From NCBI GenBank assembly GCA_027016355.1, contig JALWAF010000008.1, positions 1 to 5,326 on the forward strand: a DNA stretch of 5,326 bases, in the 5' to 3' direction. Every line of letters starts with the position of its first letter. The first letter of the stretch is position 1. The notes beneath the pieces were generated by a model, which ran no database searches, had not been told where the DNA came from, and saw only the letters and a list, made by a program, of their open reading frames with translations. This stretch comes from Candidatus Moraniibacteriota bacterium. Its GTDB lineage: Bacteria; Patescibacteriota; Minisyncoccia; Moranbacterales; GCA-2747515. A program made the position numbers and the translations under genes. This document shows, in pieces, positions 1-5,326 of this stretch.

Positions 1-83
1 GGTTGTAATTGTAATAAATCATCAAGGCCATAATTTAATGGCTGTTGATTTGTTTTTACTCTAGTATCAGAATAGGTTGTCCA
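1..83 (-). other. Start of peptidase S74 intramolecular chaperone domain (truncated)
   Basis: Residues 1299-1325 begin 'WTTYSDTRVKTNQQPLNYGL' and continue 'DDLLQLQP'. This matches the opening of the S74 family ('YSDxRxKxNIxPLxYGLxxILQLxP'). In the phage K1F endosialidase the domain trimerises the protein and is released by cleavage between Ser and Asp. Here the equivalent bond would be S1303-D1304, with K1308 at the spacing expected for the partner lysine. The remaining residues of the domain, usually about 100 in all, lie to the left of the window. Confidence 0.85.
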
Positions 84-3000
84 GGCATTGGCACGACCTT
101 GTCCAGCAGCTGAGGCGGTGTTTGGAAGTTGGAGGCGGTAGGTTGGATCTATCAGTCCGACACCAACATTTGCACCTTTTATAGTTAACGGTCTATCAGT
201 TGTCCATGTACTACCAGATCCGCCATTCCATAGAAAATACATCCTTCCTTCATTATTATGTATCCAATATGAATCTCCATCATCAGTATCAGATAATTGT
301 AATTGTGCATTTGTTCCACTAATACGTTCTTCTGTCACATTATCTGAACTTATTTCCAATTTTGCGCCTGGAGTTGTTGTTCCAATCCCTACACGCCCCG
401 TACTCTTATCAATAAACAAATCATCTCCATTAAAAGCAATATCTCCATTGGTAGTTGAGTCAGTGCCAAAGTTTAAGATATTGTTTGTTGTGTCATATCC
501 GATAGTTCCTTCATCTGTTGCAGTAGAACCAATATGAAGTGTTTGAGGTCCTAAATATAAATCTTGCCATCTATGAGTTGAATCTCCTAGGTCATATGTG
601 TCATCTGTGGTTGGGATGATATTTACAGTTGTGTTTAAATTACCACTTGTATCAAAAGTTGCTCTTGTTGTATTGTTTGTTTCAAAAGCTAAACCATAGT
701 TATCATTAGTTCCTACAATACTTAAAGCTCCATAGGTATTTCCTCCTTGAGCATGATAAGTACCTCCACTTCCATCTGCTTGCCAAGTTAAATTTCCTGC
801 TCCATCGGTTTTAAGTATTTGTCCATTAGTTCCATCTGTATTTGGAAGTGTGTAAGCTCCGATTGTTAAAGTATCTGTAAATCTTCCAGTACCTGTTACA
901 TCTAAAGTTTCTGATGGAGTAGTTGTGCCAATGCCGATGTTGCCATCATCAAAATACGCATCAGATTCTGAGTCTTGCCAAATGTCTAATTTGGTTTTAG
1001 TGTTATCAGCATTTACATAATATAAATGTCCTTCAAAATTTGTATCTGGGTAAGGTGCACTTGGCGGAGTGAAATTTGAACTCCACCTTGCTAGATTTTT
1101 TGTGTATCTTAATTCGTCAATATATCCATTATTAAAAATCGAGCCATTTGTCATTGTTGTATCTCTGGCTCCGTTATATTTACCGCCACTCATTATATTA
1201 ACATGTCTAGGAACATACAACCTAACATTGGAAAAAGTATTAGCCCCATGATTAGCTGTATCTGCAATTTCTAATGCACTTTCTATTCCATTGATAAAAA
1301 TTTTTGGCTGATTAGACATTGATTCAACTACAATATGATTCCATTGTCCATCTGGTACGGTGTCTGCACTCCTATAGTGCATATACCCACTTGAACCATC
1401 TGTTGATAAATTACCGGCAACAATATGAACTTTATCATCTGTACGCACAGAAATAGTAAGTCCAGCTCTATTAGCTGTAACTGAACCAGTTCCCGACCCG
1501 GGGGCACCAAGTGCATATAGCGTATAATCATAATTTTGGGAACTATCAGAGTATATCCAACCCTCAACAGTAAAATCCTCTGCACCTTTGGCAGAAGTAC
1601 TTTCACTTGAAGAAAAATATAAATCAGAACCGACAACATCTATCTCTAAATTAGAACTGCCATCGAAAAATATTGATGTGTTACCAAATTTCTCTTGGTC
1701 AGTTTCATGATGAGTGGATCCATGCGACAATATACTGTGTGCTAAATAAGATGAGTCTACAAAAGTAGTATTTCCGTCTGTACTATCTGAATGTAATAAA
1801 AATTTTGTATTTAAATCAGAACCAGCTGTTGGCACACTTTTTGCAAATAATTTACTGAAACCACTTGTGGATACAAGGTCTGCATCTAACTCCTCAAGTG
1901 ACATTCCTCCAGCGAGAGTTAAGCTTTCATTTGGATTATTTACTCCTATTCCCAACCTATTATTCGCATCATCCCAAAAAAGATTTGAACCATCTGCTCC
2001 AAAGGCTCCTGAATTATTAAATTGAATAGCACCATTAGCTCCGGCTGGGGTTCCACTTTCATCCGCCTGCCAGGTTAAAACTCCACTTCCATCAGTCTTA
2101 AGAACTTGCCCATTGGTTCCATCAGTGTTTGGAAGTGTATACGCCCCTATTGTTAGAGTGTTTGTAAATCTTCCAGTGCCTGTTACATCTAGTTTGTAAG
2201 ATGGGGATGTATTTCCTATTCCTACATTTCCACTTGTATTAACCCAAAAAGCTGTTTGATTTCCCCCAGCCATTCCCGCATCTATTTGCAATAAAGCGAC
2301 ATTATCTTCAGAAACTTGACGCGTCTTGCCATCAATTAATAATCCTGGAGAACTATTGTTTAATGCTGCTTTAATATGTAGTCGATGTGTTGGATTAGTA
2401 GTGCCCGTTGCTATTCCTAATCTATTGTTCGCATCATCCCAAAAAAAATTTGAACCATCTGCTCCAAAGGCTCCTGAATTATTAAATTGAATAGCTCCAT
2501 TAGCTCCGGCTGGGGCTCCATTCATTGTTGCCCAACTTACACTTCCTGTTCCGTCAGTTTGCAAAACTTGACTAGCTGTTCCATCAGTATTTGGTAAAGT
2601 GTAACCCCCTATCGTTAGAGCATCAGTAAATCGTCCAGTACCAGTAACATCAAGTTTGTAGGAAGGGGATGCGTTATTAATACCAATATTTCCTGAGGAA
2701 TTACTTGCATAAAATGTCACTGGATCTGTTGGATTATGTCCCCTTGTAATACGAAAATCATTTAAGCCGGATTCCAATCCGATCCATGCGCCATTATCTG
2801 TTGTGCCCCAATTAACCCAATGACTTGAACTTGCATTACTGACAGTTGAAAAGAAACTTGCCATTCCAGTTGGCGAACCGACAGGAAGAAGTGTAATGCC
2901 AACATAACGATTTCCTCCCGTAGCAATATTTCCAGTAATACCCAACTGATCTCCATTATTAGTACTATCCCTATTCCAAAAATTAATTCTGTTTCCACCC

Positions 3001-3977
3001 ACACCGCTATTAAGAGCAATGTATCCACCACTGGCCCCTATAGACGACGATAAGTCCGTATCTATGCCGACCATATTATTTAAATCCAGTGCATACTGTG
3101 GACTACTCGTTCCAACCCCTAACCTCTTATTCGTATCATCCCAAAAGAGATTTGAACTATCTGCTCCAAAAGCTCCGGAATTGTTAAATTGAATAGCTCC
3201 GTTGGCTCCGGCTGGAGCTCCTCCTCCTGATGTCAAAGATACCCAACTTGTTCCATCATATCCTTCAAAGTCTGTACCTGTATATCTAATGGTTCCAGCA
3301 TTTGTTTCTGTTGTTGTTCCTATATTTATTGCTCCATCCACTGTTAATGCCTCTAATACTGTTGCAGTTCCTACTCCAACTCTTCCTGATGCTGTATCAA
3401 CATAAAAATCATTATTATTAACTGAAAAAACTCCTCCTATATCTAATCCTCCTTGTTTTAATTGATCCGTTGCACTTGTATCAATATAATTATCAGCTGT
3501 GAGTCCATTTAATCTATATGTATTTAATGCAAATCCTGTTGGAGTTATTTTTCTTCTTGGGCTCATTGATGGGTTTGAACCTATTTTTACATCTAAATAG
3601 TAGTTATCATCAAAGTTTAATGAAGATAATGAATTATCTCCACTTTCTCCTAGAACTATTGAAAATATTCCATTTTCTATTGCTATAGTTTTTGCTGTTG
3701 GGGCTCCACATGTTCCTCTTGCACTCCATAGACATGTTCCTCCTGAGCTTGCATCGTATATTGTTAGGGTAAAATCATAGTTTCCGTTTGGTACTGCAGT
3801 ATTAAGTGTTGCATCTGTTAGTTTTCCATGATATGTTAGTTCATGGTCTGGGGCTGAAAATGAATTATTAACTACTGCAAAAGTAAAAATAAATAAAATA
3901 GATAGAAATATTATCATTTTACCTTTATGTTTTGAAGTAATATTTGAAAAAGTATATTTAAACTGTTTTTTGTTCAT
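1..3977 (-). CDS. Secreted modular fibre protein with LamG domain and C-terminal peptidase S74 chaperone domain (3' end cut by window edge)
   Basis: An uninterrupted frame of 1325 codons runs from ATG 3977 to the left edge; the stop is outside. Visible order: signal peptide (about 1-42); N-terminal beta module (about 46-160) with 'YHGKLTD', 'GNYDFTLTIYDASSGG', 'SPRRKITPTGFALN' and cysteines C82/C90; a 'GTIRYTGTDFEGYDGTSW' segment (about 220-240); fibre modules; a LamG domain (about 723-978); more fibre modules including 'DLGDSTHRWQDLYLG' (about 1127-1141); and the start of peptidase S74 at 1299. Nine '[NR]-[VIL]-G-[IV]' motifs, mostly followed by 'P-x-x-x-L-x-[VIL]', begin at residues 198, 285, 430, 519, 584, 674, 1013, 1195 and 1270. 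In phage tail spikes and fibres S74 assists trimerisation and then cleaves itself off; a trimeric surface fibre binding glycans or cells is inferred here. The start could instead be M21 (ATG 3917), preceded by AAAGG; ATG 3977 has only a weak GGGTG directly before it. A phage tail fibre is less likely because of the signal peptide. Confidence 0.93.
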   Translation of the reverse strand, partial: MNKKQFKYTFSNITSKHKGKMIIFLSILFIFTFAVVNNSFSAPDHELTYHGKLTDATLNTAVPNGNYDFTLTIYDASSGGTCLWSARGTCGAPTAKTIAIENGIFSIVLGESGDNSLSSLNFDDNYYLDVKIGSNPSMSPRRKITPTGFALNTYRLNGLTADNYIDTSATDQLKQGGLDIGGVFSVNNNDFYVDTASGRVGVGTATVLEALTVDGAINIGTTTETNAGTIRYTGTDFEGYDGTSWVSLTSGGGAPAGANGAIQFNNSGAFGADSSNLFWDDTNKRLGVGTSSPQYALDLNNMVGIDTDLSSSIGASGGYIALNSGVGGNRINFWNRDSTNNGDQLGITGNIATGGNRYVGITLLPVGSPTGMASFFSTVSNASSSHWVNWGTTDNGAWIGLESGLNDFRITRGHNPTDPVTFYASNSSGNIGINNASPSYKLDVTGTGRFTDALTIGGYTLPNTDGTASQVLQTDGTGSVSWATMNGAPAGANGAIQFNNSGAFGADGSNFFWDDANNRLGIATGTTNPTHRLHIKAALNNSSPGLLIDGKTRQVSEDNVALLQIDAGMAGGNQTAFWVNTSGNVGIGNTSPSYKLDVTGTGRFTNTLTIGAYTLPNTDGTNGQVLKTDGSGVLTWQADESGTPAGANGAIQFNNSGAFGADGSNLFWDDANNRLGIGVNNPNESLTLAGGMSLEELDADLVSTSGFSKLFAKSVPTAGSDLNTKFLLHSDSTDGNTTFVDSSYLAHSILSHGSTHHETDQEKFGNTSIFFDGSSNLEIDVVGSDLYFSSSESTSAKGAEDFTVEGWIYSDSSQNYDYTLYALGAPGSGTGSVTANRAGLTISVRTDDKVHIVAGNLSTDGSSGYMHYRSADTVPDGQWNHIVVESMSNQPKIFINGIESALEIADTANHGANTFSNVRLYVPRHVNIMSGGKYNGARDTTMTNGSIFNNGYIDELRYTKNLARWSSNFTPPSAPYPDTNFEGHLYYVNADNTKTKLDIWQDSESDAYFDDGNIGIGTTTPSETLDVTGTGRFTDTLTIGAYTLPNTDGTNGQILKTDGAGNLTWQADGSGGTYHAQGGNTYGALSIVGTNDNYGLAFETNNTTRATFDTSGNLNTTVNIIPTTDDTYDLGDSTHRWQDLYLGPQTLHIGSTATDEGTIGYDTTNNILNFGTDSTTNGDIAFNGDDLFIDKSTGRVGIGTTTPGAKLEISSDNVTEERISGTNAQLQLSDTDDGDSYWIHNNEGRMYFLWNGGSGSTWTTDRPLTIKGANVGVGLIDPTYRLQLPNTASAAGQGRANAWTTYSDTRVKTNQQPLNYGLDDLLQLQ
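527..605 (-). other. 'YDLGDSTHRWQDLYLGPQTLHIG' shaft segment
   Basis: Residues about 1125-1150, centred on W1137. The 'D-[IL]-G-x-S-x-x-R-W-x-x-L-Y-L' signature is a recurrent element of S74-terminated fibres and usually precedes the last shaft repeats. It is followed by 'GTIGYDTTNNILNFGT' and 'GDDLFIDKSTGRVGIGTTTP', then the final stretch leading into the S74 domain. Its exact structural role is not known to me. Confidence 0.6.
765..920 (-). repeat. Fibre module B, copy 3
   Basis: Residues 1020-1071: 'TPSETLDVTGTGRFTDTLTI', 'YTLPNTDGTNGQILKTDGAG', 'LTWQADGS'. It is very close to B2 in protein sequence but clearly more diverged in DNA than A2 is from A3. It follows the LamG domain and is not followed by an A module; 'GGTYHAQGGNTYG' comes instead. 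The B modules therefore bracket the LamG insert. Confidence 0.85.
1044..1811 (-). other. LamG/concanavalin A-like lectin domain within the fibre
   Basis: Residues about 723-978. Key marks in order are 'FLLHSDSTDGNTTFVDSS' at the start, 'GNTSIFFDGSSNLEI' (F770, D772, G773), 'FTVEGWIYSDSS' (F802, W807), 'QWNHIVVE' (W879), 'KIFINGIE' and 'YIDELRYTKNLARWSSNFTP' (D954, W965). This is the usual layout of a Laminin_G_3/concanavalin-like jelly roll in large bacterial surface proteins, including the closing 'IDELR' strand and the 'ARWxxNFTPP' tail. Such domains bind glycans, often with calcium; the ligand here cannot be read from sequence. At about 255 residues including flanks the domain looks complete. 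Confidence 0.85.
1915..2207 (-). repeat. Fibre composite module B2-A3
   Basis: Module B2 (residues 591-641) reads 'SPSYKLDVTGTGRFTNTLTI', then 'YTLPNTDGTNGQVLKTDGSG' and 'LTWQADES'. Module A3 (642-688) reads 'GTPAGANG', 'GAFGADGSNLFWDDANNRLG', ending 'NPNESLTL'. It leads directly into the LamG-bearing segment. Over about 94 bases of the A part I count roughly four differences from A2, mostly synonymous, which points to recent duplication or gene conversion. Confidence 0.88.
2370..2669 (-). repeat. Fibre composite module B1-A2
   Basis: Module B1 (residues 437-486) begins 'SPSYKLDVTGTGRFTDALTI', continues through 'YTLPNTDG' and 'VLQTDG', and ends 'SWATMN'. Module A2 (487-536) follows at once: 'GAPAGANG', 'AIQFNNSGAFGADGS', 'FFWDDANNRLGIA'. 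The same B-then-A order recurs at 2207-1915, so a unit of about 300 bp appears to have been duplicated. The DNA of A2 is almost identical to that of A3. Confidence 0.88.
3080..3221 (-). repeat. Fibre module A, copy 1
   Basis: Encodes residues 253-299, beginning 'GAPAGANGAIQFNNSGAF' and continuing through 'NLFWDDTNKRLGVG' to 'SPQYALDL'. It is the most divergent of three A copies at the DNA level. This type of module is common in S74-containing fibres and is thought to form beta-rich shaft segments. It stands alone, whereas the other two A copies each follow a B module. Confidence 0.85.
3498..3842 (-). other. N-terminal beta-rich head module of the fibre
   Basis: Residues about 46-160 contain 'LTYHGKLTD', 'NGNYDFTLTIYDA', 'CLWSARGTC', 'NGIFSIVLGE', 'YYLDVKIGS' and 'SPRRKITPTGFALN'. 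I recognise this pattern from the N-termini of large secreted proteins in Patescibacteria and some other bacteria, where it comes just after the signal peptide and before the fibre repeats. The alternating hydrophobic strands suggest a beta sandwich. C82 and C90 lie eight residues apart and could form a disulfide outside the cell. The exact function is unknown; anchoring or folding of the fibre base is a guess. Confidence 0.6.
3852..3977 (-). other. Signal peptide of the fibre protein
   Basis: Residues 1-20 are polar and basic, ending 'KHKGK'. They are followed by a hydrophobic core, 'MIIFLSILFIFTFAVV' (21-36), and a polar 'NNSFSA' stretch. Cleavage is likely after S41 or A42; proline at 43 makes the site after A42 less favourable. 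The basic n-region is long if translation starts at 3977 and normal if it starts at M21. This indicates Sec-dependent export, so the fibre is a cell-encoded surface or secreted protein rather than a cytoplasmically assembled virion part. Confidence 0.8.
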
Positions 3978-4011
3978 CACCCGGTTATTACTTTTTTATT
4001 TTTGTTTATTT

Positions 4012-4020
4012 ATTATAGCA
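4012..4020 (-). promoter_or_regulatory. Extended -10 promoter for the fibre gene
   Basis: On the minus strand the sequence reads TGCTATAAT, a perfect -10 hexamer with the TGn extension. No good -35 hexamer lies 16-18 bp upstream, which extended -10 promoters tolerate. Initiation near 4005 would give a leader of about 28 bases before ATG 3977, made almost only of A and T apart from CCGGGTG next to the start. Confidence 0.55.
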
Positions 4021-4071
4021 TAGGTTTTTGATTTTGGGGTAATTTTACAATCATAATTGTACTTGGGATTT

Positions 4072-4100
4072 TTTACAAAATTAATTTTAAAGTGTACAAT
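4072..4100 (+). promoter_or_regulatory. Sigma-70-like promoter for the beta-helix gene
   Basis: TTTACA (4072-4077) and TACAAT (4095-4100) each match the consensus hexamer at five of six positions and are separated by exactly 17 bp. Transcription would start about 4107-4108, on the ATG at 4108, so the mRNA would be leaderless or nearly so. This fits the lack of any Shine-Dalgarno sequence there. A weaker alternative is TTGATT (4028-4033) with CATAAT (4052-4057), spacer 18, which would overlap the fibre gene's promoter region. Confidence 0.5.
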
Positions 4101-4107
4101 CTTATAT

Positions 4108-5169
4108 ATGTTTTGGCTTATATTTCGTACAACTATATATATTTTATTATTTGGAACCATTTGGTTTGGTGGTAGATTTTATATTACATCTGACTTAAAT
4201 GACAATCTACACAAACTGACTCCTAATACATTATTTGTCAATCAATCAATCTTAAAAGATTCCGAACTCTCTCAACAACAAAATGGATCCTTTACTTATC
4301 CATTTGCGACTATCAATCAAGCTATATCTTTTGCAAAAACAAATCATCCAATGACAATCATAGTAAACCCCGGAATATATCATGAGACTATTGTCCTACC
4401 TGACGAAACAACACTTTTTGGGATTAATGATGTAATAATAACAACAAAAAGAGAGGAAAATAAAACTATTGTAATTCCAAAAAATAATACATCTTTGATA
4501 AATATTATCTTAGACGGAGGCAATCATGGAATTAGCATACCCAAAAAAACAAAAATAAGACTATATAACGTAACAATAAAAAATGCAAAAAAATACGCAC
4601 TTGAAATGGATAAAGACGATGAAAAACGTGATAGCCATAATAATCTTACCCCCACATATGACATACTTTATAAAACCAAAGATGAAATTTCTAAAATTCC
4701 TCTCGTACGTATAAGCAAGTCTCTCATCACACAAAACAATATACAAGGATTATACTTGGCTGATGGTCGTGTAGAAATAGAAAATACTTTAGTTACACAT
4801 AATGGTGAAGAAGGTATTGATTTACATCCTCATCTTTATGCAACAATAAATAATGTTGTATCTAAATATAATGGAGAAAGTGGGTTAGAATCTGAAATAT
4901 ATGATAACATCGTAACAATAACAAATAGCACTTTTGACAATAATCTAAAAAGTGGAGTTGCATTTATAACACATATAGGGACTGGAAAAATAATATTAAC
5001 TAATAATACGATTACTCAAAACAAAAAATATGGGATGAGATGTGCTCTGCACAAAAAAAGACCTACTAGTCCAAGGCCATTTTTTCAAACAACTATAAAA
5101 AGAAAAAATAATATTTTTGATGAAAACATTCCTGCTGCCATATCTCCTGAAGCTTGCTATACATTTTAA
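4108..5169 (+). CDS. Membrane-anchored right-handed parallel beta-helix protein
   Basis: 353 residues, stop TAA. The frame is open upstream to a TTG at 4057, but ATG 4108 is preferred: the best promoter lies between them, and from there the protein starts with a clean hydrophobic segment (about 2-22, 'FWLIFRTTIYILLFGTIWF'), probably an uncleaved signal anchor. Next come 'NGSFTYPFATINQAISFA' (59-76) and 'IIVNPGIYHETIVLPDETTL' (84-103), the usual entry to DUF1565/pectin-lyase-like beta-helices. Helix coils follow, with asparagine-rich turns and a glycine at 214, 236, 259, 283 and 309, spaced 22-26 residues, each coil reading like 'T-x-N-x-x-x-G-[LIVM]'. A charged insert (168-197) interrupts the helix. 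C312 and C350 might pair. Members of this fold include polysaccharide lyases and adhesins; I see no sure catalytic residues, so glycan binding or adhesion is only a suggestion. It is divergent from the fibre gene and not in an operon with it. Confidence 0.88.
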   Translation: MFWLIFRTTIYILLFGTIWFGGRFYITSDLNDNLHKLTPNTLFVNQSILKDSELSQQQNGSFTYPFATINQAISFAKTNHPMTIIVNPGIYHETIVLPDETTLFGINDVIITTKREENKTIVIPKNNTSLINIILDGGNHGISIPKKTKIRLYNVTIKNAKKYALEMDKDDEKRDSHNNLTPTYDILYKTKDEISKIPLVRISKSLITQNNIQGLYLADGRVEIENTLVTHNGEEGIDLHPHLYATINNVVSKYNGESGLESEIYDNIVTITNSTFDNNLKSGVAFITHIGTGKIILTNNTITQNKKYGMRCALHKKRPTSPRPFFQTTIKRKNNIFDENIPAAISPEACYTF

Positions 5170-5179
5170 TCCAACAATT

Positions 5180-5199
5180 CCCCGAGTCTTGACTCGGGG
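5180..5199 (+). terminator. GC-rich hairpin after the beta-helix gene
   Basis: CCCCGAGTC and GACTCGGGG form a perfect 9-bp inverted repeat around TT (effectively 8 bp with a four-base loop), starting 10 bases after the stop codon. It stands out in AT-rich surroundings. There is no T-run after it on the plus strand, so it is not a classical intrinsic terminator; it may stabilise the 3' end, end transcription weakly, or be one end of a dispersed repeat. Confidence 0.45.
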
Positions 5200-5242
5200 T
5201 CAGCAAGTAGTTTGCGGAACATCATAAGATGAGGGAAAGTTT

Positions 5243-5259
5243 GAAAACCGTAGGTTTTC
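5243..5259. repeat. Small hairpin GAAAACC-GTA-GGTTTTC
   Basis: A perfect 7-bp inverted repeat with a three-base loop, extendable outward by weak T-G and T-A pairs. It lies between the GC-rich hairpin and the terminal inverted repeat. With them it makes the last 150 bases unusually structured. No gene context explains it. Confidence 0.5.
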
Positions 5260-5269
5260 GAGATATGGG

Positions 5270-5326
5270 GAACATAGGGTCATATAAATTTGATTAGTAA
5301 TAAGTACTATCAGAGACCCTATGTTC
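5270..5326. repeat. 12-bp inverted repeat with 33-base spacer at the window end
   Basis: GAACATAGGGTC (5270-5281) is repeated exactly in inverted orientation as GACCCTATGTTC (5315-5326). The right arm ends at the last base, so the true repeat may be longer. The spacer is AT-rich and shows no further structure. It could be a stem-loop, the ends of a small element, or two copies of an intergenic repeat meeting head to head. Confidence 0.6.

Larger units (their letters stand above)
5170..5326. other. Structured intergenic tail, no gene seen
   Basis: This stretch is more GC-rich at its start than the neighbouring gene, and holds three inverted repeats and two GGAACAT words (5216-5222 and 5269-5275). 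The minus strand has an open frame from ATG 5283 to TGA 5202-5200 (27 residues), but with no ribosome binding site and no recognisable product. A dispersed non-coding repeat is the best reading. Confidence 0.45.

Noticed and set aside
1069..1251. 60-codon plus-strand open frame
   Set aside because: It lies opposite the LamG domain of the fibre gene and matches no family. It is a shadow of the long minus-strand frame.
1328..1639. 103-codon minus-strand open frame
   Set aside because: It is in another frame inside the fibre gene, where the main frame gives a convincing LamG domain.
2762..3031. 89-codon minus-strand open frame
   Set aside because: It is out of frame within the fibre gene, whose own frame is continuous and module-rich on both sides.
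765..3221. CRISPR-like or non-coding tandem repeat array
   Set aside because: The repeats are irregularly spaced, in frame, and differ largely at synonymous sites, so they are protein modules.
3202..3405. 67-codon proline- and valine-rich plus-strand open frame
   Set aside because: It is antisense to fibre module A1 and its upstream segment. Its composition is explained as the complement of Gly/Ala/Asn-rich codons.
1..3977. Phage tail-fibre gene of a prophage
   Set aside because: The protein has a signal peptide and a head module typical of cellular secreted proteins, and no phage gene is visible. This is not fully excluded, because the left flank is unseen.
4057..4107. Extension of the beta-helix protein to TTG 4057
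   Set aside because: It has no ribosome binding site, it overlaps promoter-like hexamers, and it would place extra hydrophobic residues before an already complete membrane anchor.
4561..4746. 61-codon minus-strand open frame
   Set aside because: It is antisense to the beta-helix gene and has no start signals or family pattern.
5200..5283. 27-residue minus-strand open frame ending next to the GC-rich hairpin
   Set aside because: It has no ribosome binding site or recognisable product, and lies in a region better explained as a structured repeat.

Overview
The window is AT-rich bacterial DNA with two divergently transcribed genes for exported or surface proteins, followed by a structured non-coding tail. 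The style of the large protein suggests a Candidate Phyla Radiation (Patescibacteria) genome: a secreted multi-module fibre with an N-terminal 'YxGKLTD...G.YDF.L.IYDA..GG..LW' domain, many 'NVGIGTTxPxxKLDV' motifs, a LamG insert and a C-terminal peptidase S74 domain. This assignment comes from remembered family patterns, not a database search. Neither reading frame has an in-frame TGA and all glycines are GGN, so there is no sign of the UGA=Gly code of Gracilibacteria or Absconditabacteria.

Bases 1-3977, minus strand: one uninterrupted reading frame of 1325 codons plus two bases, starting at 3977 and running off the left edge. It covers three quarters of the window. Several short open frames on both strands inside it are shadows. 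In order the protein has a signal peptide, an N-terminal Ig-like or carbohydrate-binding-like module, tandem fibre modules, a LamG/concanavalin-like domain, further fibre modules, and the first ~27 residues of an S74 intramolecular chaperone (autoprotease) domain, where the window ends.

Bases 3978-4107: a 130-bp divergent intergenic region with an extended -10 promoter for the fibre gene and a good -35/-10 pair for the right-hand gene. The latter places the transcript start at or next to the ATG, suggesting a leaderless mRNA.

Bases 4108-5169, plus strand: a 353-residue membrane-anchored right-handed beta-helix protein (pectin-lyase-like fold).

Bases 5170-5326: no convincing gene. There is a very strong GC-rich hairpin just after the stop codon, a second smaller hairpin, and a 12-bp inverted repeat whose right arm ends exactly at the last base. 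This looks like a dispersed intergenic repeat, perhaps with a second inverted copy beginning at the edge.

The two genes share no operon, but both encode extracellular beta-structured proteins from a common control region. The likely theme is cell-surface adhesion or glycan contact; that is inference. I found no CRISPR array, tRNA, rRNA or transposase.
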